Source: Mycobacterium sp. 3519A
GTDB taxonomy: Bacteria; Actinomycetota; Actinomycetes; Mycobacteriales; Mycobacteriaceae
Direction of reading: 5' to 3'
Assembly: GCF_900240945.1 (NCBI RefSeq)
Contig: NZ_OESG01000013.1
Location: 1,590,888 to 1,654,887, forward strand
DNA: 64,000 nucleotides
In this document: positions 1 through 10,316 of the stretch, one piece after another
Layout: each line of letters starts with the position of its first letter
Numbering within the stretch: the stretch's first letter is position 1
Position numbers and translations under genes: made by a program
The notes under the pieces: generated by a model
Databases searched by the model: none
Seen by the model: the letters and a program-made list of their open reading frames with translations, nothing else
What the model was told of the DNA's origin: nothing

Positions 1-275
1 GCCGGGCGGCCCAGCCGCCTGCCGATCTGCCGAATGCTTTCCCCTCTGGCAATGCCGTCTTGAATTTCGTTACGTTCGTCTTCGCCCAGCCGCGACCACT
101 TCCGCACACCGGTCTCATCAGGAAATTTGGGTCTCACCCCGCCAGCATCGGCAAACCAGCGCCAGCCGGTGCGCACCGACACACCGACTGCCTGCGCGCC
201 CTCCACCACCGACGTGCCATCGCCGACATGACCCCAGAACTGACGACCAACACAGGCATAACGCGACGGACGCAT
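1..275 (-). CDS. IS30-family transposase, N-terminal part (cut by window edge)
   Basis: About 91 residues are visible from the ATG at 275. AGGAG lies six bases before that ATG, supporting the start. After a short basic N-terminus comes a first helix-turn-helix-like stretch (GVSVRTGWRWF), then the typical IS30 block with LGEDERNEIQDGIARGESIRQI and GRRLGRP, which is the DNA-binding HTH that precedes the DDE catalytic core. The catalytic part is outside the window, so intactness is unknown. Family assignment rests on the HTH block, which is characteristic of IS30 transposases. Confidence 0.8.
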   Translation of the reverse strand, partial: MRPSRYACVGRQFWGHVGDGTSVVEGAQAVGVSVRTGWRWFADAGGVRPKFPDETGVRKWSRLGEDERNEIQDGIARGESIRQIGRRLGRP

Positions 276-311
276 CAACAACTCCTCAGCTAGGAGCCGT
301 TGCAATCACCC
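1..311 (-). mobile_element. Edge of an IS30-family insertion sequence
   Basis: The first ~300 bases hold the 5' part of an IS30-type transposase reading out of the window. Beyond its start codon is a short untranslated stretch ending near a GTTGCAAT-like sequence (about 300-308), a plausible terminal inverted repeat. The other end lies outside the window, so neither the repeat nor a target duplication can be confirmed. The right boundary given here is an estimate. The element sits about 50 bp downstream of the stop codon of the neighbouring flavoprotein gene and so does not interrupt it. Confidence 0.5.
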
Positions 312-363
312 CTTGAACCTGAGCCGATTTCGCGTGCCATAAGTGGCCGCTCGGGCGACAACG

Positions 364-1548
364 CTACTTCTTGACGGTGTGCTTCGGGCCCTGCGCCTTC
401 TTGTACAACGCCTTGAGCATCCGGTCCCGGAACGCCGCGTTGTCGATCATCTTGATGCCCGCGTTCGCGAACTTCGGGTAGCCCAGCAGCTTGTGGAAGT
501 AGCGGCCACGCCGGTACTCCTTGCCCCAGGCGGCTTCCATCCGCTGCGCGTAGTTGGTGAAGTCGTCGGGGCCGCCGTTCTGCAGCGCGGCGATCGCGCA
601 TTCGCCTGCGGCCAAACCGGATTCCAGCGCCTTGGAGATGCCGGCACCGGATGCGGGCTTACCCGCGCCAAGCGAGTCGCCCGTGAACAGGACGCCTGGC
701 CGCCACGGCGGCCACGCGGTGAAGCCCATCGGCAGCCGCCACGCCCGCACGCTCTTGTTCTTCTTCAGCTCCTCGATCGGCGGCAGCTCCCAGTCCTGCG
801 GCAGCGTGCGCAGGAACTCGCCGAGGAACTGCGTGGCGTTGATGGACTGCCAGTTCTTGTAGCTGTTGACGTAACCCAGCCCAATGTTGAACAGGCCGTT
901 GCCCATTGGAAACACCCAGCCGTAGCCGGGCAACTGATCGCCCTGGAACGCCAGCTTCAGGTAGATGTCGAGGCTGTCGGAATCCGGCCGGTTGGCGTGC
1001 ATCTCGGAGCGGATCGCGATCGCCGAGTAGCCGTTGTACTCCGAGTCGATCTTCAGCGCCCGCTTGATGGGGGAGTAGGCGCCGTCGGCCGCGATCACCG
1101 CGTCGCCGTAGACCTTCTCGCCGCTCTTGCACGTCACACCCACCACGCGGCCGTTCTCCACGATCGGCCCGGTCACCTCCGACGACTGACGCACCTCGGC
1201 GCCCGCGGACTCCGCGTGCTTGAGCAACAGCGTGTCCAGGTGCTCGCGGCTGACGGTGTGGCCGTGATCCGGCATGCCGGGCCGCTTCGGGAAGGACAGC
1301 TCCCACTGGCTCGGGCTGAACACCGTGACGCGGTTGACGCGGTGAAACTCGGCGACCTCGTGGGCCAGGCCCATCTTCTGCAGATAGCTGACCGCGCGGG
1401 CGGTCAGGCCGTCACCACACGGCTTGGCCCGCGGGAACTCGGCCTTGTCCAGAACCACCACTTTGGCGCCGGTCTGCGCGGCCTGCCACGCCGCGGCCGA
1501 GCCCGAGGGCCCACCACCTGCGATGACCAGGTCGTAACGCTGCGTCAT
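364..1548 (-). CDS. Geranylgeranyl reductase family FAD-dependent oxidoreductase
   Basis: This 394-residue flavoprotein starts MTQRYDLVIAGGGPSG. The Rossmann dinucleotide motif is at residues 11-16 and a second FAD-contacting motif (GDSLGAGKPASGAG) lies near residues 288-300, the standard layout of the geranylgeranyl reductase family. Members saturate isoprenoid double bonds; in mycobacteria the family includes MenJ, which reduces one isoprene unit of menaquinone. The menaquinone-gene context of menJ is absent here, so it may be a paralogue with another isoprenoid or carotenoid-like substrate. It is transcribed divergently from a TetR gene, a plausible regulator. A TAATAT-like -10 on the minus strand lies at about 1579-1585. 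Family sure, substrate unknown. Confidence 0.88.
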   Translation of the reverse strand: MTQRYDLVIAGGGPSGSAAAWQAAQTGAKVVVLDKAEFPRAKPCGDGLTARAVSYLQKMGLAHEVAEFHRVNRVTVFSPSQWELSFPKRPGMPDHGHTVSREHLDTLLLKHAESAGAEVRQSSEVTGPIVENGRVVGVTCKSGEKVYGDAVIAADGAYSPIKRALKIDSEYNGYSAIAIRSEMHANRPDSDSLDIYLKLAFQGDQLPGYGWVFPMGNGLFNIGLGYVNSYKNWQSINATQFLGEFLRTLPQDWELPPIEELKKNKSVRAWRLPMGFTAWPPWRPGVLFTGDSLGAGKPASGAGISKALESGLAAGECAIAALQNGGPDDFTNYAQRMEAAWGKEYRRGRYFHKLLGYPKFANAGIKMIDNAAFRDRMLKALYKKAQGPKHTVKK

Positions 1549-1687
1549 ACGTCTCTCTCGTTCTTGGGATGTCGCACGAATATTACCCAGGGTGACGGGT
1601 CGGTGTTTGGCAAGCAAATTCGGCTGGCCAGCGCGGCGGAAGCCCGTGTTGCCGGTCGGTCTGAGCAGGTCAGCGACCCTCGGGCGG

Positions 1688-1693
1688 TACAGT
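1688..1693 (+). promoter_or_regulatory. -10 element (TACAGT) giving a leaderless TetR mRNA
   Basis: TACAGT fits the mycobacterial TANNNT -10 consensus, and exactly six bases separate it from the GTG at 1700. That places the transcription start on the first base of the start codon. This is the main reason for choosing GTG 1700 over the GTG at 1745. Confidence 0.5.
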
Positions 1694-1699
1694 AGGCGG

Positions 1700-2437
1700 G
1701 TGCGACGAGGGTCCAGGTCACATTCGGCCGAGCCGGGTGTCAAGGTGGACGCCCGCAGCGAGCGCTGGCGCGAACACCGCAAGAAGGTGCGGTCCGAGAT
1801 CGTCGACGCCGCTTTCAGGGCGATCGACCGGCTCGGACCGGAATTGAGCCTGCGTGAGATCGCCGAAGAGGCGGGCACCGCGAAACCGAAGATCTACCGG
1901 CACTTCACCGACAAGTCAGACCTGTTCCAGGCCGTCGGGGAACGCCTGCGCGACATGCTGTGGGCGGCGATCTTCCCGTCGATCAATCTGTCCACCGATC
2001 CCGCGCGTGAGGTGATCCGGCGCAGCGTCGAGCAGTACGTCCGGCTGGTCGACGAGCACCCGAACGTGCTGCGGTTCCTGATTCAGGGCCGCTTCGCCGA
2101 GCAGAGCGAGTCGACCATGCGTGCGCTCAACGAGGGCCGCGAGATCACGTTGGCGATGGCCAACATGTTCGACAACGAGCTGCGGGACATGGAGCTCGAC
2201 GCGACCGCGCTGGAGTTGGCCGCGTACTCCGCGTTCGGCTCCATCGCCTCGGCCACCGACTGGTGGCTGGGCACCGAACAGGACAGCCCCCGCCGGATGC
2301 CGCCCGACGAGTTCGTCGCGCACCTCACCACGATCATGGTCGGGTCCATCAACGGCACCTGCGAACTGCTCGGCATCAAGATCGACGCCGACCTGCCGCT
2401 GCACGAGGGTGTGCGCCGCCGCGAGCACGTCGCCTGA
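1700..2437 (+). CDS. TetR/AcrR family transcriptional regulator
   Basis: This 245-residue protein has the TetR N-terminal HTH (LSLREIAEEAGTAKPKIYRHFTD, about residues 55-77), followed by a helical ligand-binding domain. The GTG at 1700 is preceded by a well-spaced TACAGT box, suggesting leaderless translation; GTG 1745 is an alternative. From memory, it corresponds in position to Rv3050c, upstream of the monooxygenase/nrdF2 pair. It faces the divergent flavoprotein gene, and the 151-bp intergenic region is the likely site of control. The ligand is unknown. Confidence 0.9.
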   Translation: MRRGSRSHSAEPGVKVDARSERWREHRKKVRSEIVDAAFRAIDRLGPELSLREIAEEAGTAKPKIYRHFTDKSDLFQAVGERLRDMLWAAIFPSINLSTDPAREVIRRSVEQYVRLVDEHPNVLRFLIQGRFAEQSESTMRALNEGREITLAMANMFDNELRDMELDATALELAAYSAFGSIASATDWWLGTEQDSPRRMPPDEFVAHLTTIMVGSINGTCELLGIKIDADLPLHEGVRRREHVA

Positions 2438-2495
2438 CGAAATTTGGGGCAGACGCCTCATGTGGTGTGGCCGTGCCGCGGCTGACCATCGGTGC

Positions 2496-3242
2496 ATGAC
2501 GAAACAACTCACCCCACAAGACACCGTTGCTGCCGTGCTGGCCAACCCGATGCTGCCCGCCGGCGACGGCGAGCGATTCGTCGGGTTCGGCATCATGGGC
2601 CTGCCGTTCGACAACGGCCACTACCTGGCTATGCGCCACATTCCCGCGACTTCGTTTGCGCCGCCCTATGTTTCGGTGTGGCATCGCGACCCGTCGTGCA
2701 ACTGGACGTTCTATGCGACGACGCCGGGACAGCACAGCTGCGCCCGCTACTTCAGCGCGGCCACACCCAACCCCACCGTTCAGTGCGACATCGAGATCGA
2801 CTGGCTGGGACCGTGGTCGGCGGTCATCCGGATCCCTGGCGTGCTGCACTGGACCGTCGACCTCGAGACATCGCGGGCCACCCGGGTGATGAGCAGGATC
2901 GGCGCCCGGTTGCCCGACGCGAAGTGGGCCGACCCGAACGTGTCCAGGCGGCTGAGCCGCGTCGCGCGCCGCACGTTGGGCGTTGGCGATGTCCGACTGA
3001 CCGGCCGCGCCCCGAACGGGCAGTGCTACACGATGGCGCCCAAACAATTGTGGCTCGTCAAGAAGTCGACCGCAGTGCTGCACGGCCGCGACCTCGGCAT
3101 CACCGGGCCGTTGCTGCGCCAGGCCCGCCTCGGCGACTTCCGGTTGCCGCAGCGGGGCATCGGGATGGTCGGCTCGGGTCACTTCGAGACGTTCGACCCT
3201 GACCGGCACCTGTCGGCCGACCGCGCCGTCTCGTTGGCCTGA
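2496..3242 (+). CDS. Conserved hypothetical protein
   Basis: This 248-residue protein starts with ATG 58 bp after the TetR gene. No signal peptide or membrane segment is evident. The sequence is rich in Trp and aromatic residues (for example WHRDPSCNWTFYATTP near residue 67), and the middle region reads like a beta-rich globular domain. I do not recognise a Pfam family. Close same-strand spacing suggests cotranscription with the TetR gene and perhaps with the monooxygenase 87 bp downstream. That context hints at a role in lipophilic-compound metabolism, but this is inference only. Confidence 0.8.
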   Translation: MTKQLTPQDTVAAVLANPMLPAGDGERFVGFGIMGLPFDNGHYLAMRHIPATSFAPPYVSVWHRDPSCNWTFYATTPGQHSCARYFSAATPNPTVQCDIEIDWLGPWSAVIRIPGVLHWTVDLETSRATRVMSRIGARLPDAKWADPNVSRRLSRVARRTLGVGDVRLTGRAPNGQCYTMAPKQLWLVKKSTAVLHGRDLGITGPLLRQARLGDFRLPQRGIGMVGSGHFETFDPDRHLSADRAVSLA

Positions 3243-3328
3243 TCAGCACCGTTGGCGACAGCGGCGGCAACCGCTAACCTGGGAGCCGGAAATACCCGGT
3301 ACCGGCGTTCCCAGGAAGGATGGGCCCA

Positions 3329-4843
3329 ATGACGGTTGCCCCGGAGCGCGCTGCGGACACCACGCAGCAGCCCGTGCACACCCGCGCGCTGATCATCGGC
3401 ACCGGCTTCTCGGGCCTCGGCATGGCCATCGAGTTGCAGCGCCGGGGCGTCGAGTTCCTGATCCTGGAGAAGGCCGACGAGATCGGCGGCACCTGGCGCG
3501 ACAACACCTATCCCGGTTGCGCCTGCGACATCCCGTCGCACATGTACTCGTTCTCGTTCGAGCCGAAGCCGGACTGGAAGCACATGTGGTCCTTCCAGCC
3601 GGAGATCTTCGACTACCTCAAGGGGGTGACCGAGAAGTACGGGCTGCGCCGCTACATCTCGTTTCACTCCCACGTCGACCGTGCGCACTGGGACGACGAC
3701 GAGTTGCGCTGGCACGTGTTCACCAAAGACGGCCGCGAGTTCGTCGCGCAGTTCGTCGTCTCCGGCGTCGGCGGGCTGCACATCCCGCTGATCCCCGAAT
3801 TCGAGGGACTCGACGAATTCACCGGCGCTGCTTTCCATTCCGCGCAGTGGGACCACAGCGTCGACCTGACCGGTAAGCGGGTCGCGGTGATCGGCACCGG
3901 CGCCAGTGCCATCCAGATCGTGCCCGAGATCGTCAAAGACGTCGGCGCGCTGCATCTGTACCAGCGCACCCCGGCGTGGGTGATGCCGCGGCCCAACAAC
4001 CCGATCCCGCAGTGGATGCGCGATGCGTTCACCAACGTACCCGGCACCAGGGCTGCCATGCGGGCGGGCATCTACTGGATCCACGAGGCCGTCGGCTTCG
4101 CGATGACCAAACAGCCCAGGCTGCTCAAAATCGGTGAGCTGATGGGCAAATGGAACATCCGGCGGTCGATCGAGGACCCCGAGTTGCGCCGCAAGCTGAC
4201 GCCGAACTACCGCGCCGGATGCAAGCGCATCCTCAACTCCGACACCTACTACGTCGGCATCGCCAACCCCAAGACCGAGGTGATCACCGACAAGATCGCC
4301 CGGTTCACGCCGCGCGGCATCGTCACCGCCGACGGGGTCGAGCGCGACGTCGACGTCGTCGTCTTCGCCACCGGATTCCACGTCACCGACTCGTATACCT
4401 ACGTCGACATCAAGGGGCCCGGCGGTGAGGACCTGGGGGACCGGTGGACCCGCGAAGGGGTGTCCGCGCTGCACGGCATCACGATCGCCGACATGCCGAA
4501 CCTGTTCTTCCTGCTCGGCCCCAACACCGCGCTGGGGCACAACTCGGTGGTGTTCATGATCGAGTCGCAGATCCGCTACGCCGCGCATGCGATCGCCGCC
4601 GTCGACAAGGCCGGCGCGCAGGCGCTAGCGCCGACGCGGGAAGCCGCCGACGCCTACAACGCCGAACTGCAACGGCAGTTGGCGGGCACGGTGTGGAGCA
4701 CCGGCGGTTGCCAGAGTTGGTACCTCGACGAGCACGGGGTGAACCGGACGCTGTGGAGTGGGATGACCTGGCAGTACTGGCTGTCGACCCGCAAGTTCAA
4801 GGCCTCGGAGTACAAGTTCCTCGGGGTCGGCAAGAGAAACTGA
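3329..4843 (+). CDS. Baeyer-Villiger-type flavin monooxygenase
   Basis: This 504-residue NADPH- and FAD-dependent monooxygenase has an N-terminal FAD motif GTGFSG at residues 24-29. The Baeyer-Villiger fingerprint FxGxxxHxxxW(D) is at 164-176 (FTGAAFHSAQWDH), followed by the NADPH-binding GTGASA motif and a late ATG FAD-contact motif. It would insert oxygen next to a ketone or oxidise S/N atoms. Two ATGs occur; the second (3329) is chosen because AGGAAGG at 3313-3319 is nine bases upstream of it but touches the first. A monooxygenase also precedes nrdF2 in M. tuberculosis (Rv3049c, from memory). The substrate is unknown. Confidence 0.92.
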   Translation: MTVAPERAADTTQQPVHTRALIIGTGFSGLGMAIELQRRGVEFLILEKADEIGGTWRDNTYPGCACDIPSHMYSFSFEPKPDWKHMWSFQPEIFDYLKGVTEKYGLRRYISFHSHVDRAHWDDDELRWHVFTKDGREFVAQFVVSGVGGLHIPLIPEFEGLDEFTGAAFHSAQWDHSVDLTGKRVAVIGTGASAIQIVPEIVKDVGALHLYQRTPAWVMPRPNNPIPQWMRDAFTNVPGTRAAMRAGIYWIHEAVGFAMTKQPRLLKIGELMGKWNIRRSIEDPELRRKLTPNYRAGCKRILNSDTYYVGIANPKTEVITDKIARFTPRGIVTADGVERDVDVVVFATGFHVTDSYTYVDIKGPGGEDLGDRWTREGVSALHGITIADMPNLFFLLGPNTALGHNSVVFMIESQIRYAAHAIAAVDKAGAQALAPTREAADAYNAELQRQLAGTVWSTGGCQSWYLDEHGVNRTLWSGMTWQYWLSTRKFKASEYKFLGVGKRN

Positions 4844-4853
4844 GGCGACACGC

Positions 4854-4886
4854 CAACACAAGATGTCGCGGTTCCATCTGTTGTCG
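4854..4886. promoter_or_regulatory. Inverted repeat upstream of nrdF, possible NrdR-like box pair
   Basis: CAACACAAGATG (4854-4865) and CATCTGTTGTCG (4875-4886) are near-perfect inverted arms around a 9-nt spacer, about 100 bp upstream of the nrdF start. The ACA...TGT-type half-sites spaced about two helical turns apart recall tandem NrdR boxes that repress ribonucleotide reductase genes. The match to the NrdR consensus is weak, so the assignment is tentative. Confidence 0.4.
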
Positions 4887-4910
4887 CACCCCAGGGGTAG
4901 TGTCGGAAGC

Positions 4911-4941
4911 GCCCGGAGCCGCTGCGGCCGGCGACATCGGG
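4911..4941. repeat. Single dispersed copy of the 30-bp GH57-gene repeat
   Basis: This intergenic stretch (GCCCGGAGCC, four variable bases, then GGCCGGCGACATCGG) matches the unit repeated four times at 41130-41249 with only small changes and one extra base. It lies between the monooxygenase and nrdF genes, showing that the repeat unit is dispersed rather than confined to one gene. Confidence 0.6.
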
Positions 4942-4957
4942 CCTGAGGGGCAAATGA

Positions 4958-6723
<1,766 letters not shown>

Positions 6724-6876
6724 TCACCAGACGCTATCGGGTACGCGCCTGCGCTTGCTGGGCAGCCCGACGTGAAACGCCTTCTCCTCCCGGTGTATTC
6801 GCAGCCGCAGTCGAGTGTCGGCGGGCGGGTGCGCCGAATCGCGGACAGTGCTGGCCAGCGGTGACACGATATTGAC

Positions 6877-9800
6877 GTGGACGCAGACCTCGACAGTCGG
6901 GCGACCGCGCTGACCTGCGGGACCTGCGGCGCGCCGCATGGCCCTGCGGCGAAGTTCTGCGCCGACTGCGGGGCCCGGCTGCCGCTGGTCCGGCGTTCGG
7001 CGGAGTACAAGCAAGTCACGGTGCTGTTCGCCGACGTGGTGCACTCCATGGACATCGCCGCGGCGGTGGGAGCCGAGCGACTGCGCGAGATCATGGCGGA
7101 GGTCGCCGACCGGTCCGCGCGCTGCGTCGCGCGGTTCGGAGGCACGGTCGGCAGTTTCACCGGTGACGGCATCATGGCCATTTTCGGCGCGCCCGTGGCG
7201 TTGGAAGATCACGCGGTGCGCGCCTGCCTCGCAGGGCTGGCGATCCAAGACGATGCCAAACAGTTGGCCGTCGACGTCCGGAACCGCGACGGCATCGAGC
7301 TGAGGCTGCGGGTCGGGTTGAACTCGGGTCAGGTGATCGCCGGCGACATCGGCACCGGACCGTTTGGCTACACCACCATCGGTGAGCAAGTGGGTATGGC
7401 CCAGCGGATGGAGTCCGTCGCACCACCGGGTGGCGTGATGCTCAGCGCGTCCACCGCACGGCTGGTCGAGCACTCGGCAACGCTGAGCGAACAGGAGTTC
7501 GTAAAGATCAAGGGCGCAGGCGATCCGGTCCCCGCCCACCGGCTGCTGGGGATGGCAGACCATCACGCAACCGTCAGACGCGCGGAATCCAATCTCGTCG
7601 GCAGGCAGGCGGAATTGAAAGCGGTCGAGGAGTTGTTGGCCCGCGCGCGCGAGGGCCACGGCTCCGTGGTGCAGGTGGTCGGTCCGCCCGGCATCGGGAA
7701 AAGCCGTCTGGCACGTGAGGTTTCGGCCTTGGCGACGGCGCGCGGCGTCGACGTGTTCACCGCGCACTGCGAATCGCACACCAGCCACGTCCCGTTCTAC
7801 GCGGTGGGTCAACTGCTGCGGGCCGCCAACGGAATAGCGGGGCTGGACCCGCAGACCGCCCGAGCGTCCCTGCGCAACAAGGTCACTGAGGCGGATGACG
7901 AGAGCATGCTGCTACTCGACGACCTGCTCGGCATCGCCGACCCGGCCGCCCAACTGCCCGCCATCGACCCGGATGCGCGGCGACGGCGGCTGACGGCTCT
8001 CGTCACCGCGACGTCGCTGCAGCGGGAACATGCGGCCGTCTATGTGGTCGAGGACGCGCATTGGCTCGACGTGGTCAGCGAGTCGATGCTCGTCGACCTG
8101 TTCGCCGTGATCTCGCAGACCCCGTCGCTGGTGGTCGTCACCTACCGACCCGAATACCGGGGCGCGCTGGCGACGACATCGGGCGCGCGAAGGATTGCCC
8201 TCGAGCCTCTGAGCGACGACGAAGCCGCCACCCTGATCGCCGAGTTGCTCGGCACGGATCCGACCGTCGCAGCGGTCGGCACGATGATCGCCGAAAGAGC
8301 AGCGGGCACACCGTATTTCGCCGAAGAGATCGTGCGCGATCTGGCGGAGCGAAAAGTGTTGCGCGGCAAGCCGGGCGCCTACACGTCCACGACGGAGATC
8401 GCCGACGTCAGCGTTCCCCCGACGCTGCAGGCGACGATCGCCGCGCGCATCGACCGCCTTGAGCAGTCGGCCAAGCGCACGTTGAGTGCCGCGGCGGTGA
8501 TCGGCGCGCGTTTCCGCGTGGACCTGGTCACCGCCTTGGGTGTCGAGCCCGCCGTCGATGCACTGGTCACGGGCCAATTGATCGATCCTGTCGGGTCGAC
8601 CGGCGAAGAGTACGCATTCCACCATCCGCTGATCCGTGCGGTGGCCTACGAATCACAGCTGAAGTCCGATCGCGCCGAACTGCACCGCCGGGTGGCCGCC
8701 GCCATTGCGGCTCGCGACCCGGAATCGGTGGAGGAGACAGCCGCCTTGATCGCAGACCATCTGGAGGCTGCGGACGATCTGCACGCGGCGTTCGAATGGC
8801 ATATGCGAGCGGGAGACTGGTTGCGGCACCGCGACATTGCTGGCGCGCGGATGAGTTGGGAGCGCGCGCGGGCCGTCGCCGACCGACTGCCCGACGACGC
8901 CGACGGCCGGATGGCCATGCGCATCGCCCCACGCACCTGGTTGTGCGCGACGATATGGCGGGCCGGCGGAAGCCTGGACGACGCCTGTTTCGACGAATTG
9001 CGAGAACTGACGACCGCCGCGGGCGACAAACGGTCCCTTGTCATCGGGACCACGGGACGCGTCACGTTGCTGCAGTTCCACGGAAAGTACCGGGAGGCTT
9101 CGCGGTTGGCCTCAGAACACGTGCAGCTCCTCGATTCCATTGGTGACCGCGAGCTGACGGTCGGCCTGTTGATGACCGCGATGATCGTCAAGTGGGCGGT
9201 CGGCGAGGTGACCGAAGCCATGCAGTTGAGCCAGCGTGCCATCGACATGGCCCGTGGAGATCCGATGATGGGTAACTTCATCGTCGGCTCACCGCTGGCA
9301 TTCGCGCTCGTGATGCGTGCATCGGCGCGGTGTGCGCTGGGTGTTCCCGGCTGGCGCGAAGACTTCGATGACGCGGTCAGTCTGGCCCGCGACACCGACA
9401 AGTTCACGTTCTGCGCGGTCGTCATGTTCAAGTACATCGCCACTCAGAGCTGGGCGCTGCTGGCCGATGAGGAGGCGCTGCGAGATACGGCGCAGGCACT
9501 GGAGATCGCCAGCCAGTTCGGGGACGACTTCACGCTCACCAACGCGGAATTCACCCGCGGGCTCGTCCTGGTGCGGTGCGACGGCGCCGACCGAACGCTC
9601 GGGTTCGAGCTGCTCGACAGGGCTCGTCGGGTGGCTCGCGAACACCGCAACCTCATCGTCGCCGCCTGGTGCGTCGACATCGACGTCGCGACGGAGAAGA
9701 CCCGCCTCGGCGATCACGACGGTGCGATCGCGCTGTGTCGCGCCGTGCTGCAGGACGAAATCCAGGCCGGGGAGATGACGAATCGCGGATGGTGCACCGC

Positions 9801-10050
9801 CGTCCTTGTCCAGGCACTGCTCGGCCGAGGTGACATCGACGCGGCGCAGATCGCCATCGACGAGTTGGCGGCGATGCCTGCCGAGCCTGGATTCCTGTAT
9901 CACGAGCTGCCGTTGTTGCGGTGCAACGCACTGCTGGCCAAGGCCCGCGGCGACGAGGAGCGCTACCGCGACTTCCGCGATCGGTACCGCGCTCGCGCGC
10001 AGTGGTCCGGCTTCGAGGGGCACATCGCGTTGGCCCGCGCGATGCGTTAG
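6877..10050 (+). CDS. Zinc ribbon, class III cyclase-like, AAA/STAND ATPase, TPR regulator
   Basis: This 1057-residue multidomain regulator starts with a zinc ribbon (CxxC at about 14-17 and 27-30). A class III nucleotide cyclase domain covers about 40-200. A STAND/AAA-type ATPase follows, with Walker A GPPGIGKS near 269-276 and Walker B VYVVEDAHW near 388-396, then a long helical TPR-like C-terminal half. Both metal-binding Asp residues are present (D53 in LFADVV, D97 in GDG) and so is transition-state Arg177, but the paired Asn is Gly173. Residue 166 is Thr, as in class IIIb enzymes. Cyclase activity is therefore doubtful. The GTG start has no clear Shine-Dalgarno sequence. Confidence 0.9.
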   Translation: MDADLDSRATALTCGTCGAPHGPAAKFCADCGARLPLVRRSAEYKQVTVLFADVVHSMDIAAAVGAERLREIMAEVADRSARCVARFGGTVGSFTGDGIMAIFGAPVALEDHAVRACLAGLAIQDDAKQLAVDVRNRDGIELRLRVGLNSGQVIAGDIGTGPFGYTTIGEQVGMAQRMESVAPPGGVMLSASTARLVEHSATLSEQEFVKIKGAGDPVPAHRLLGMADHHATVRRAESNLVGRQAELKAVEELLARAREGHGSVVQVVGPPGIGKSRLAREVSALATARGVDVFTAHCESHTSHVPFYAVGQLLRAANGIAGLDPQTARASLRNKVTEADDESMLLLDDLLGIADPAAQLPAIDPDARRRRLTALVTATSLQREHAAVYVVEDAHWLDVVSESMLVDLFAVISQTPSLVVVTYRPEYRGALATTSGARRIALEPLSDDEAATLIAELLGTDPTVAAVGTMIAERAAGTPYFAEEIVRDLAERKVLRGKPGAYTSTTEIADVSVPPTLQATIAARIDRLEQSAKRTLSAAAVIGARFRVDLVTALGVEPAVDALVTGQLIDPVGSTGEEYAFHHPLIRAVAYESQLKSDRAELHRRVAAAIAARDPESVEETAALIADHLEAADDLHAAFEWHMRAGDWLRHRDIAGARMSWERARAVADRLPDDADGRMAMRIAPRTWLCATIWRAGGSLDDACFDELRELTTAAGDKRSLVIGTTGRVTLLQFHGKYREASRLASEHVQLLDSIGDRELTVGLLMTAMIVKWAVGEVTEAMQLSQRAIDMARGDPMMGNFIVGSPLAFALVMRASARCALGVPGWREDFDDAVSLARDTDKFTFCAVVMFKYIATQSWALLADEEALRDTAQALEIASQFGDDFTLTNAEFTRGLVLVRCDGADRTLGFELLDRARRVAREHRNLIVAAWCVDIDVATEKTRLGDHDGAIALCRAVLQDEIQAGEMTNRGWCTAVLVQALLGRGDIDAAQIAIDELAAMPAEPGFLYHELPLLRCNALLAKARGDEERYRDFRDRYRARAQWSGFEGHIALARAMR

Positions 10051-10316
10051 GCCTTACCCGTACGCTCGCGGTGTTTGCAGCCGGGCCAGCAGCACGGCCT
10101 GCGCATGCCCTCCTCCAACTCCTCCTGTGTGCGGCGGATGCGCCGCTCGCGGGTCTTCTCCTGTTTGGCGTCCTCGACCCAGCAGATGAACTCGTTGCGG
10201 GCCAACGGCGTGATGTCCTTCCACGCGGCCAGTGCCGTGGCGTTGCCGATCAGCGCCGTGCGCAGGTCCGCGGGCAGCTTGTGCACCACCCCGCCGGGTA
10301 CTCGCTGGCTACTCAT
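10047..10316 (-). CDS. YdeI/OmpD-associated (bacteriocin-protection-like) small protein
   Basis: This 89-residue basic protein resembles the C-terminal part of the YdeI/OmpD-associated family: VPGGVVHKLPADLRTALIG, then WKDITPLARNEFICWVEDAKQEKTRERRI, and a Cys-containing tail (CCWPGCKH). Its biochemical role is not established. The ATG at 10316 overlaps the TGA of the upstream methyltransferase by four bases, marking it as the last gene of a four-gene operon. Its TAA interlocks with the TAG of the convergent cyclase gene inside TTAG at 10047-10050. Confidence 0.85.
   Translation of the reverse strand: MSSQRVPGGVVHKLPADLRTALIGNATALAAWKDITPLARNEFICWVEDAKQEKTRERRIRRTQEELEEGMRRPCCWPGCKHRERTGKA

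Noticed and set aside
343..1695. 450-codon plus-strand frame opposite the flavoprotein
   Set aside because: Shadow of the FAD protein; no motif and no ribosome site.
3179..4588. 469-codon minus-strand frame opposite the monooxygenase
   Set aside because: The monooxygenase has full family motifs. The antisense product has no recognisable domain and is compositionally a shadow.
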